64,000 nt of DNA from Lepidurus packardi (lineage: Eukaryota > Arthropoda > Branchiopoda > Notostraca > Triopsidae): positions 6,448,001-6,512,000 of the forward strand of contig JAKZAN010000007.1 in assembly GCA_023053545.1 (NCBI GenBank). The letters run 5' to 3'. The translations under genes were made by a program, and so were the position numbers. Of the stretch, positions 46,201-55,910 are shown in pieces. Under the pieces are notes generated by a model. That model searched no databases, was not told the origin of the DNA, and worked only from the letters and a program-made list of their open reading frames with translations. The stretch's first letter is position 1. The number at the start of each line of letters is the position of its first letter.

Positions 46201-49200
46201 GGGGGCGTGTAAGAGTGGGATCTACTAGGTGACCGTGTCACGTGTTAACGATGTATGGATTGATTTTCTTTCCTAGTAGCTAGCAATGTACTGTACGTTA
46301 TACGTTATATAAAAGAAAGAGCAGGGACGCAGCGAAGTATGTGTACCATATAGGCTGTCTATGCATAAGAAGCTGGGTTTTTGGTGTGTGTGGTATGGCA
46401 TCATATTCTCGAGATTGGGCCGTAAGGAAGGTCGTCGCTTGCCCGTCTGACATTTACGACCCATGTGCATGAATTAGATAGGGCTCTTGGGACGCCCAAG
46501 TGCTACTTCAGACGCCCCAAATTAAACACTAGCTCGTCGCTGAACAATACATTTAAAAGGGGTAAAGAAAAAGACGGAAAAAAAAGAAACAGATGCAAAA
46601 AAATATCTCAGAAATTTATTGAGCATAGGGTTTACTATTCGCTGCAAGAAGAGACGGATGACAATAGCTTGTCAAGTGGAATTGATGACTGGAACGAGTT
46701 AAACAATTCGCATGTGGACCGAAACATTTTAAACTTTTTTATTTTCATTTGATCTTTTGTTGGAGCTCATACATAAACATAACGATGTGGCTCATTGGAC
46801 ACCAGTTCCTGGCAGACTTTGTTTATTTAGAGAGCATCTTTATATCCTATAGATTCCAGAGTATAAAACTCGAAATAGCGTTGTTGAAAGATAAGATTGA
46901 GATCAGTAAGGTTAAGTTTATAAGCATATATACTCTAAAAAAATATATATAAAAATCCTGTAATTAAAAGGGCTTTTTTTATCCACAGAAAGGGTGGTAT
47001 CCAATTTGATTATTTGTTTGATCACCATTTCTTTATTTACCCTAAACCAACCCAAATCGGGCTAAAAGGATTCGAGCTTTTCTTTTTTTCCCTATTTTTT
47101 AGGAGGGGGGTTTGTGGGTCGTTTGCTGTACAAAAATTGTCTCCAGTTTTGGACGTGTTTGAGGAGACTGAGCTTTAATGTCGTTCGCCAAGGATCGTGA
47201 CGCAGTGCGCTTTGTTACACGGCCAGCAACATTTTTTTATTATTTTACCAGGCCTTGGCATACAAGCGCTCCTATCTTTTTTCTCTTTTCAATTTTTCTT
47301 TTTTATTATTTTGACTTGTCTGTGGTCTGCGGACTAGCCATGGCAGCGCATCGTGTTGATGCTCGTTGATCATAGGTTGGATTTTTTTTCATCTTTTTCT
47401 TTTTGGTTATTTTTACATGACAGATGGGCTGCCATCACAGGTGAAGCATAGGATGCGAGAGACGAAAATTTAAGATGAAACCCTATCTGACCCTGTCGCT
47501 GAGGTCAATAATTACCTCTAGAAATTCTATCACCTTACAGGCCGTGCCAGCCACAAAACTTCCTTTTACTCAACATAAATATATAAAAAAAATTCTTCAT
47601 TTTTTTATGTAACGGCTCCTCTCCCCTTTTTCTAAAAAAAACTTGTGTTATAAAAAAAAATCTGTGTTGATGATTATTTTCTTTTATCCTGGATAGCCCC
47701 CCAAAGACTCAATTTTCCCCTCTCAGGCTCGTGCATAACCACTGTTACTTGAGCCTACTGCCTACTAGACACACATAAAAACGTGATAAGCCTCGGTCAA
47801 TACTTCCAAGCCATTCTTATACAGGCACTGTGACTGGTCATTGACCGCCGGGTGCTATAAGAGGATAAAAAAAAATTTGGCCCATGGCTCAAGGTCTTGG
47901 AGATTTTTCTTTTTTTAAAGAAAGTTCCGTCCTGCACGAAAGAAAGCCTGACATGGGCTGAGATAAATAGGGAACGGGGATTACTGCGTTCATAGCGTCC
48001 CAGGCAAGGTTTGGAATAACACCCGGACGTTAGGCTGTATCGCGCCAGAGGTCGCTGCGTTTCTGGCACTCTTTTCCGTTTTTGTAGTGAAACATGATGT
48101 TGGAGTTAAAAATGGTTGCTTCATTATAGACCAGGCGAGTTTGAGCCTTTCTGGGAGGCGTTATCTACAGCTTTATCTCGGGAAATAACAAAAATAAAAA
48201 GTAGAGAAATAGATTGCAGCGCATATATTTGTCAAGGCCAGTGTTTATTTTATTTTGTATTTTTTGTCTGTGTTCTATAGTCGTGTAAGCCGAACCGGTA
48301 TGCCAGACTTTTCTGGTCCTAATGAGTCACGAGGAGGAAAAAAAGCAGCTAATGCCTTGTAGCAAATCGTATCTAGGAATATGATGATGGATCACTTTGA
48401 CGTTGGTTTGATAACTGACGTTCGTATAAACGATTTCATCATTTTTAAGGGTTTATTTTCGTTTATTTTCGTTCAAGGTTTCGTCCCATTCCGGACGGAA
48501 CGGAACGTTAAGCGCTGTTTAACTGTTGAGTGCAATCGTGCGTTTGGGGTTGAGAAATACCCCAAAAATGTCTTAAACGGATGTAAACCTGGAAAACAAA
48601 AGGGCGAAAACCTTTTTGTGGTGGATGTCCAGTTTAGATGTGGAGCTGATAAGTTGGGAAGAGTTTTTAGCTTGGTCTAAATAAAACTCTGTGTGTGCCA
48701 GCGTTTTTTTTTCCGCTGGTCACTCAGCCCGAATCATCTCAGCCGTCCTCTTAATGCTTAATCTGGCAATAACTTTGTTGGAAGTTTTGAAAGCCCATGT
48801 CTCGTAACTGTAACCCTTAGCTCAAATGCTTAGAAACTCAGCAGGTCGCAAAAAATAAAAATGGCTGGGACCCGCCGTGTCGTGACTTTGAAAATAGAAA
48901 TTCTGGACTTGTATTTTCCGGAGATGCTGTCACCTTGTCAGATGTGGATTTAAACCGAGTCAGATTTCATTCGAGCAATATAAAGCTATGGCTGACTGCC
49001 TTTTTTATTATTTTTTTTTTTTTCATTTCGATCTTTATTCTTGTTTGCTGCTGAAAGTTTGATCAGCTTGCTCAAGCTGGACAGTGGACACGCCTAATGA
49101 CGTATTCACGTTGTTCTTCTGATGTCGCATTCTAATCATTTTTGATCGAAAAGATTAAACTTTTCCTTTAAAAAAAATAAAACTCCAATTTAAAATCCAG

Positions 49201-49380
49201 TCTGGTGAGAAATTGATTCGATGCTAAGGTCACTATAGAATAGCTTAACCCTTGAGGTTGAAATCATGCTTCTTGTCCCGTTTTTTCCTTATCATTTTTA
49301 TATATATAAAAGTCATCTCTTAGACTTTATGGATCTAATGCCCCTATAGACGTCCGCTTTTATGGATACTAAATAGTGCC
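43241..49380. other. AT-rich stretch without a supported gene
   Basis: It includes A/T low-complexity sequence at about 44,761-44,925 and many short frames on both strands. I recognise nothing conserved. Confidence 0.5.
44761..44925 (+). repeat. AT-rich low-complexity tract
   Basis: About 165 bp composed almost only of A and T, with many AATAA, TAATAA and ATAAAA units. Confidence 0.85.
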
Positions 49381-49390
49381 TCAGTTCGTG

Positions 49391-49527
49391 CTACGCGTTT
49401 CCCATTCCAATAAGTTTTCCGAACGCATCAGGTGAACCTTGTATTTTTCCTTCCGTCCGTTCCCGATGGGAGCTTGTGGGTCTATAGGCACGAGAAATGT
49501 AGGCATCAAGCCCACTGCTGAGCAAAC
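49391..49527 (-). CDS. Candidate terminal exon, - strand
   Basis: On the - strand a 36-base T tract followed by ACTGCAG gives a very strong acceptor; the exon starts at 49527. Two frames are open. One (entered after two bases) reads LLSSGLDAYISRAYRPTSSH, then TEGKIQGSPDAFGKLIGMGN and TAG at 49393-49391. The other (phase 0) reads MPTFLVPIDPQAPIGNGRK, then YKVHLMRSENLLEWETRSTN and TGA at 49383-49381. The first matches the phase of the exon candidate at 49,662-49,733. No family is recognised for either. Confidence 0.35.
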
Positions 49528-49531
49528 CTGC

Positions 49532-49534
<3 letters not shown>

Positions 49535-49570
<36 letters not shown>
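49535..49570 (+). repeat. Homopolymer A36 (T36 on the - strand)
   Basis: The longest homopolymer in the window. On the - strand it sits exactly where the polypyrimidine tract of the acceptor at 49,528 should be. Confidence 0.95.
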
Positions 49571-49574
<4 letters not shown>

Positions 49575-49661
49575 GGGAAAAATCAAGCGTCAAATTGCGG
49601 TTCTCCATAAAGTTGCCCATTAACATGACATTTATGCCCATGCCGGACCACCTCCTTTTAC

Positions 49662-49733
49662 ACCCGTACGACTGTCTAAATGCCCACCACCAGCGTCTTT
49701 GAGCATTAACATCCCGGGATCCCTCGAGACTCG
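49662..49733 (-). CDS. Weak internal exon candidate, - strand
   Basis: It is bounded by CGCACTGCAG and a GTAAAA donor. Entered after two bases it reads SLEGSRDVNAQRRWWWAFRQ and SYG, ending in phase 1, compatible with the exon at 49,391-49,527. In phase 0 it reads RVSRDPGMLMLKDAGGGHLD, also open. The intron would be about 134 bp. Confidence 0.23.
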
Positions 49734-50846
49734 CTGCAGTGCGAGAAAAAAATACACAAAAAAGATGGGTGTTGTAGGGTGTTTTTTTATTCACTTTTTC
49801 TGTTAATGTTTACCTATGTTTATTGAAGCGTTAGTTTTTTTCCCACCTTTTCCCCCCTCCTCAACGGTACCGAGTCCCTATCATGCTACAAAGAAACCGG
49901 AAGATATGGAACTGTTAATTGAGGCATATTAAGCTCCGAAAAGGGATTCTCGATAACGAGGTTGTTTTGGTTTTTTAGTAACAGGTATTCTCCTGTGTTT
50001 TTTATGTGTTTTGAAATCCGAAAGGAACGGAATGTAATGGAACACAAATGCTAATTATTCATGGTCATTGCCAGTATCCGAAATGTAGATGTAAGACACC
50101 TTTGCTAGCCATGTGGCGCGCCCTTTCGCTTACTTGCATACGTATGGGCTGGTTTGACCATAAACTTGTTCGAAAACAAGATTTTTTTTTAGGAAAACCG
50201 TTACGTAAATGCTGGAATTCCGGAAAAGGGCAGCGAGACAGACTAATATACCCTAGAATGGGATGTTAACGCTGTAGGATGTGTGTGTCTATGTCTGCTA
50301 TCAGATTAATGCTTTTTAGCTCCACCGAGAGGCAGGAGTATAATACTGCAGGTCGTAGCTCATAATGGCAGCAAAAAGAGGCCAAGGAAAAACCTGAGGG
50401 AGTTGCTGGAGTAAAACTTTATGCCGGCAGCATTTTTAACCCGTTTTTTTCTTTTTTTAGTCAGCCTGAGTATATGTTTCTCTCGCTCTCTCTTTTTCGT
50501 CGCTCACCTTACTTAAATTTATGTTTATGCATACGGTTTTACTCAAAACAGACAAGCGAACTGAGCTGGACGAAACGAAACTTTCCCGAGGAACGGAGAG
50601 GAGAGAGAAAGAGGAGGAGTCACAGGCAGCTTCACATTACTTCGTATCTGTTGATACGTATACACGCTTGACTTGACGACTTGTTTCGCTTGGTTGTCGT
50701 CAGGAGCTCATTAAGATTTGTGTCTGTTCTTAATCAAAGTATTATACAAGAGGCGATTTTTTAAATAAAAAAATTCCCCCACTGTGTCTATTTATAAAGT
50801 ACTGCCTATACTGGCATCCGTAGCTAAGCATTTTCTCGCAAGGTAA

Positions 50847-51071
50847 TCAACTGCACTCTTGGATATTACTCCTTTTCATGAGAGATACCAAAGGCTGACA
50901 GGTTGCCGGGGGTGTGGCATTGGTTTCCGGGTACGAACTCAAGAAAAGTTGAGCCAATTCAGGGAGCAGGAACTTGAGCAGAATAAGGACTTCGGGGTAA
51001 AGAAATTAATGCAGGTCAGGGATGTGATAGAAAACCCAGACTGGCATAGAAACGTAAAAAAGGGAATTTAA
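50847..51071 (+). CDS. Weak coding candidate with a CxxC pair, + strand
   Basis: A frame without stop reads ITPFHERYQRLTGCRGCGIG, then FRVRTQEKLSQFREQELEQ and KKLMQVRDVIENPDWHRNV, ending in TAA. It is charged, coil-like and has coding-type codons. There is no ATG, and the possible acceptors (GCTGACAG at about 50,899; TTCATGAG) are modest. It lies on the strand opposite to the zinc-finger-like candidates. Confidence 0.18.
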   Translation, partial: STALLDITPFHERYQRLTGCRGCGIGFRVRTQEKLSQFREQELEQNKDFGVKKLMQVRDVIENPDWHRNVKKGI

Positions 51072-51206
51072 ATAAGGAAAAGGTAATCCAATTTTTTTTT
51101 ATTTATTTTTTTGCTCACGATTGAGGTCACGCATAAGGCATTTATAGGGATCCAGTTTTAAATGACAACTTAACTTTAGAATACTTGCTCTCTTTCATGC
51201 ACTTAC

Positions 51207-51306
51207 TCTCGGTGTGTACAGAAAAAGTATGGTCTCTTATATGCTTCCGGAAATACTGAGCAAAAATGTAATTTAAAGCCACGTGGCAACCGGGATGACA
51301 GTTGGT
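51207..51306 (-). CDS. Candidate exon, - strand: zinc-finger-like
   Basis: The donor is a perfect GTAAGT. The acceptor ATCCAG has a T-rich tract some 15 bases upstream. The 33 codons in phase 0 read TNCHPGCHVALNYIFAQYFR, then KHIRDHTFSVHTE, ending in phase 1. C-x3-C-x14-H-x3-H with F and the FRKHIRDH helix end is close to, but not exactly, the C2H2 zinc-finger spacing. Confidence 0.3.
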
Positions 51307-52505
51307 CTGGATCTTTATGATCCGAGGAAAAAGACAAATCGACAAAATGGGGAGAAAGGGCCGAAGGAGTTTGTCTTAGCTACGGTCTCAATAAACTTGC
51401 GTCTTCTGGTTTTTTAGTTTTTTTTTGTTGGAATGTCTTGATACGGTCGTTTAATCCTGCCATCGGTCTTTTGCTTGGTCACACAAATCACGGCTTTACC
51501 ATCCGTGCGGTACACTTGCCCATTTTTGAGCAGATAAGATTAAAAGCTGATTTGGCCCAAGTTTTTAAACTCTATTACAGCTTAATCACATCAAGTGCTA
51601 CAGCCTAGCCTAATTTGGCGATAGCCGGAGCTTTTCTCTTCCTTCGAAAAGAATGTAATTGAATTGAACGCCAGTGGCGAAAGTCCGCTCTTATACTTGC
51701 TTTACAAGACTTTTTGGCTAAGCTTTGGATGGCAGTACGATTCTTCACCGGAGTCTGGCTTTTGATTTTGTCTAGTTCCTCGGCTGCTCCAAGTTTGTCT
51801 AATTAAAAAAAAGTAGCTTTTTTCCTACCGTTGCTGGGGCTAGCCACGTAGAGCAGAAGGTGCCAACCATCTTTTCCATACCCAAAGAACAAGCACCCGG
51901 ACCACAATGGCAGTTAACTCTTCCGTCAATAAATATATATCATCAATAAAAAAAATCCGAAGGCTAATTTTGGAGCATCACAAGTCCACAAATTTAAAGT
52001 CAATAGAAAATATATCGTCTATCTCCTCAAGCAGTCCTGGAATACTTGCTGTTTTCAGTTTATCTCGTGTGTGTTATCTTACTTGCCCTAGTTCGGTTCA
52101 CCGTATTGGTTTTCAAGAGTTTTTTTTCTAATGCATTAAAAAAATCCCTCACGTAAAGGGGGGATACAATATCCCAACCTGAGATAAGAGTAATAAGCTG
52201 AAAACAGTTACAGCCAGTTTAATAGTCTCTCGTGTTTGGCATGTTTGTGCCGTACTTTTAGCACATTCTTTTGACTTTACCGACAAAGAACCAGGCCAAC
52301 ATGGTACTTGTAAAGGCCCATTTTTTTTAATTGGGCTACTCGCTTGAATAACTTGTTATCGGGTAATCCAAACCTGGTAAAAGTGAGGCTTTGATAAAAG
52401 AAACGCAGCATGTTCATACAAAATGGGCTATAATATCCGCTTGACGCACGTGCATGGCGACCGATAAAAAAAGATCGAGGAAAAAAAATAATGCGGATTT
52501 TTTAC

Positions 52506-52597
52506 ATGTTTCCTTGTGCACTTTATGTGAATTCGGTGTCTGCACTCATATTTCTTCTCTCCCCAAACCGTTGTGACTTTTACGTCTATCTGAGGAG
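52506..52597 (-). CDS. Candidate exon, - strand: zinc-finger-like
   Basis: After acceptor GGCTATTACAG two bases and 30 codons read PQIDVKVTTVWGEKKYECRH, then RIHIKCTRKH, up to donor GTAAAA in phase 0. GEKKYEC resembles the linker and first Cys of C2H2 fingers (TGEKPYEC). Phase agrees with the exon at 51,207-51,306, which would be next. The acceptor lacks a good pyrimidine tract. Confidence 0.27.
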
Positions 52598-55500
52598 CTG
52601 TAATAGCCGTTCTTTGTAATGAAAGTCTGGCGGGAAAAAAAGGCACCGGGCGGCCCTAGACTTTAAGGGAAACGGCCCATTATCGACATAAGTTGGCAAG
52701 GATTGTAAAATGGGCTGAACCCATTTAGCCAACATTGGTCTGAGGCCAGCATCATACCATTTCCTTTTACAAGTAGCATCAGCGAAATGGCGAATCGAGC
52801 CAAAAATTCCCCAACTGTCTCATGTACCGTTTTTTCTTCTTCTGTCTTGGGATATAAAAAATCCGTTGATGGATAGTGCGAGAAAAAAAAATAAATAAAA
52901 AAATTCCTTCTGCTCCTTCTGAGTGTTTAGCCTACCCCAGAACCTTTGCCGTTTTGTATTGCATCGCGTCTGCCAAGACGAAGGGAGCCCCAGCAAAAGG
53001 CCTGGCTTTTTCAGGGTTGTCTTTTTATTTTTCTTCTTTTTTTTATATATATATTTTCTCCTTTTTTTTCTCCGCCAAGCTTGCTATGGCGACAGCCTTC
53101 GAGCCAGAAAACAGATAGCATAGCAGGGCGTAAGGATAGGATAGAGCCGGCAGAGTCCGCGCCTGGGAAAAAATCAATAAAGAAAAAAGCATGGCAAAGC
53201 TGCTGGACTGGACACGCTCCATCCTAACCCAAGAAGAAAAGAAGTAATGGCGGCTCGAGTTCTATGACTACACACGAGTATTCCGGGACTTGGGAAGCAA
53301 TAGACAAGAGACATCAAGCTGAAAAACCTCCTTCGAGATGAACGAGAACGAGACGTATTCCAAGTACGGTACTGCTGTATCAAGTGCGAAGACGCATGTT
53401 GGTGCGCTCGGAAGAATTTTCCCTGCCGGACGAGATAATCCCAAAACGTCTGGGCCAGTTGGCAACACGATCTCGCTATAACGTTTATGGAAAGCGTCTG
53501 AACTGTCTGTCGACGTCCGTCGAGCTATCATAGACTAGCAAAGGGGAGATTGAAAAAAGGGTTTGTTGCGTGAAAATAATGTCAAACTAGTCCAGCAAGG
53601 CTACCACTATTGACCTGTCGAAAGGTCTGGACCTTTGCTCCACTTGTCCGAGGCCTAGCAACAAAAAGAATTATTAGTTCATGTGTTCATCGTAGAGCGC
53701 ACGTGTAGACATTGTTTTGAGTTTTTAAGTCGCATTGAAATCCACCGAATCCCATTCCAGTCTCTTTCTTTAAGGGCCCAAAGACGTATGAAAGGGGCTT
53801 GGTTTTTATCGCACTTCTTTAACTGAACGTACATGGCTATGGTACACTACAGTACGGCGGATCTTAGCATGAGTTCTAGGCGAAGGGTACTGTGCTGTAC
53901 TATTCCGTCCAAATAAAAAAACCGCTTGTACGTCACGGTATTCATTGTTGCGTTATTGTGCCCTTAGTAAGGCAGGCAAATTCATTGTTGCGTCGTCGTG
54001 CTACTAGTAATAGTGCATTCCACTGGCTGCACTGGTGCACTCAGTGTGTAAAGATAAACATGTTTGACACACCGAGTGCCAGAAATATTACACCAGTGCA
54101 GCCAGTAGAACGCGCAATAAGGCAGGCCAAACGAACCCTACGAGTTCCTGGCCTTGTCTTTCATTTTCGGATAGGATAATACGTATTGTACAGTCCTAAG
54201 TACAGAAAACGACTCCATTTTTGTACCCGCGGCCAAAAGGAGTAAAAAACGGGTATTGAGGTCCTGTACTGCTTTTTGGGTTTCGCGCTCAGGCCAAGGA
54301 GTTTGGAGTTAGCAGAGCCAAAGCCTTTTTTATGCGTGTTTGCTTTTTTTCTCTCGTTCTCCCGGTCTTTCCTTATCAAGTTTATTTAAAAAGGGAAGAA
54401 AGAAGAAACAAAAAAAAATTCTCTCTCTTGCCAGGCCTTGGAAAAAAAGGGGCTTGGGGAAGTCTTGCTCCGAAGAATATCGAAAAGAAAAAACTAGTGT
54501 TGCACGAGCCATCGCGCTTTTGCCCCATTTCTCCAGGGATGCCCGCCTTGCCATGCCCATCGTTTTCTTCTTTGTGAATGCTTTTACCCCTTCTTCGGGG
54601 GCCATAGAGTCGAAGGGTGTGCACGGAACGCACAGAAGAATTTCCCGCTTCTCCCAGCTATTTCACCCGGCTATCGATTCGTTTTTTCTAGCCAGACTTA
54701 ACTGCAATCTACCGCTCAAGATCAAATCCAACCTTACTGAGCTTATATTATCCGTTGATGAGACCCAGACCCGTCCTCTCTTGAGAATGTAGAAGAGTTA
54801 TAAGCCAAAGTTAAGGAAAGCCAAATCCTTCAAACATAAGCGAGTGAAAAAAAAACAGGCGATAGTGAAGAAATAGCATTACTTTTGCTTCTGAAGCATG
54901 TCTGTAATCAAGCTGTCTTCACCAGGTCAGGACTTTATGGCGTGATCAAAGCTCAAGAAGCCCAGTTTTTGGCTTGTGCTCGATTTTCGTTGGGCAAGGT
55001 TAAAAAGCAATAAGCAAAACATCCAACACGGTGGAAGACTTTTATGAACAGAGAGAGAGGCTGTTAGGGGGGAATCCCTTCCCCGAAAAAGAAGGACTGG
55101 AAAATCGCCTATCAATGTTCCTTTACTACTGCTTTATTGTCGGAGAGAGTATTCCCCCAACCCTCCACTGACTTCCCGTGACCGTCTAAATTTACACGTG
55201 TTTTTTTCTATGAAAAAACCTTCCCAAGAAAAAAAAACGAGAATTTTTTTTTTTAAACCTATGGTTATTTGTAAGGCATGCTTTGGTCTTTTGGCTCTGG
55301 CGTGTAATATGTCGGTTGGGAAAGAAAAACAAAGCTTGACACTTATTTGTTTGACGTCCTGCCTCGATAACCACATAGGTTTCCCGATTCACACATTCAT
55401 GTGCGCTCAGAAAAAAAAAATCACGCCATCCACGGCACGCAGTTTAGATGTGAAGTTTTATAGGCGCCTTTCTCTTTTTCAAGCTAAGCTGAGGACAGGG

Positions 55501-55666
55501 GAATAAAAAAATAAAATAAAAATAAAGGACCCTCAAGCCACAAGCAAGAAAGTAAAATTTGTAAAAGAAAAAAATGAGAAAGAGTATTATATACTCTTCG
55601 AAAGCGGGACAGATTAAGAAAAAAACCGGTAAAGGTGAATCCAAACCGCGAGATGGATTCCGGTAC
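52598..55666. other. Possible - strand intron; contains a hairpin element
   Basis: No exon could be fixed here. 54,330-54,800 is GC-richer and open in two + and two - strand frames, one on the - strand beginning MAPEEGVKAFTKKKTMGMAR; I cannot choose between them. The hairpin at 54,022-54,106 is listed separately. Confidence 0.35.
54022..54106. repeat. Long inverted repeat (hairpin) with nested second stem
   Basis: The outer arms ACTGGCTGCACTGGTG (54022-54037) and CACCAGTGCAGCCAGT (54091-54106) are perfect complements of 16 bp. An inner stem GCACTCAGTGTGT (54037-54049) pairs with ACACACCGAGTGC (54067-54079) with one mismatch. The right side carries an 11-base bulge and the loop is about 17 bases. 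Direct repeats flank it: TAAGGCAGGC at about 53,967 and 54,117, and ATTCATTGTTGCGT at 53,940 and 53,980. Confidence 0.93.
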
Positions 55667-55743
55667 CCGCAAACCGAATGGCGAGTTATGCACGTGGGCG
55701 GTGGTGGGTGGAGTGTTCTACTGTTGGCGTCCTGAGCCGCCAT
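55667..55743 (-). CDS. Candidate first coding exon, - strand, in a GC-rich start region
   Basis: On the - strand AAAAATGGCGGCTCAG (ATG at 55743-55741) matches both a good start context and the YY1-type ATGGCGGC motif. The frame reads MAAQDANSRTLHPPPPTC and ITRHSVC to a possible donor GTACCG. It lies in a CpG-rich region (about 55,700-55,910) that stands out from its surroundings, as promoters do. It could be the start of the - strand candidate chain down to 49.4 kb (inference). Phase to the next known candidate is not established. Confidence 0.3.
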
Positions 55744-55910
55744 TTTTCTCCTCTCCCTTCTCCTGATGGGTCCCCGCGGTCTGGCTCTCAAGACGCCCCA
55801 CGTTGTAAACCAGCGGTTGCTCGTGGTCTTGCGGGCTTCGGCTAGCGTTTACGCGGGAGAGAGATCGAGTCGACGCCGCCCGAACTCGGGCGCGGACGGT
55901 CAGTCGAAGG
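55744..55910 (-). promoter_or_regulatory. CpG-rich promoter-like region
   Basis: A high density of CG dinucleotides (for example GACGCCGCCCG, CGGGCGCGGACGG) immediately upstream of the - strand ATG at 55743. No TATA box is evident. Confidence 0.35.

Noticed and set aside
49572..49740. Peptidoglycan-recognition-like string GMGINVMLMGNFMENRN on the - strand
   Set aside because: It resembles the GISFMGN segment of PGRPs, but nothing before or after it fits the fold, and the frame runs straight into the T36 tract.
54340..54792. 150-codon + strand open frame
   Set aside because: Three other frames on both strands are open over the same interval, which indicates low stop density rather than selection.
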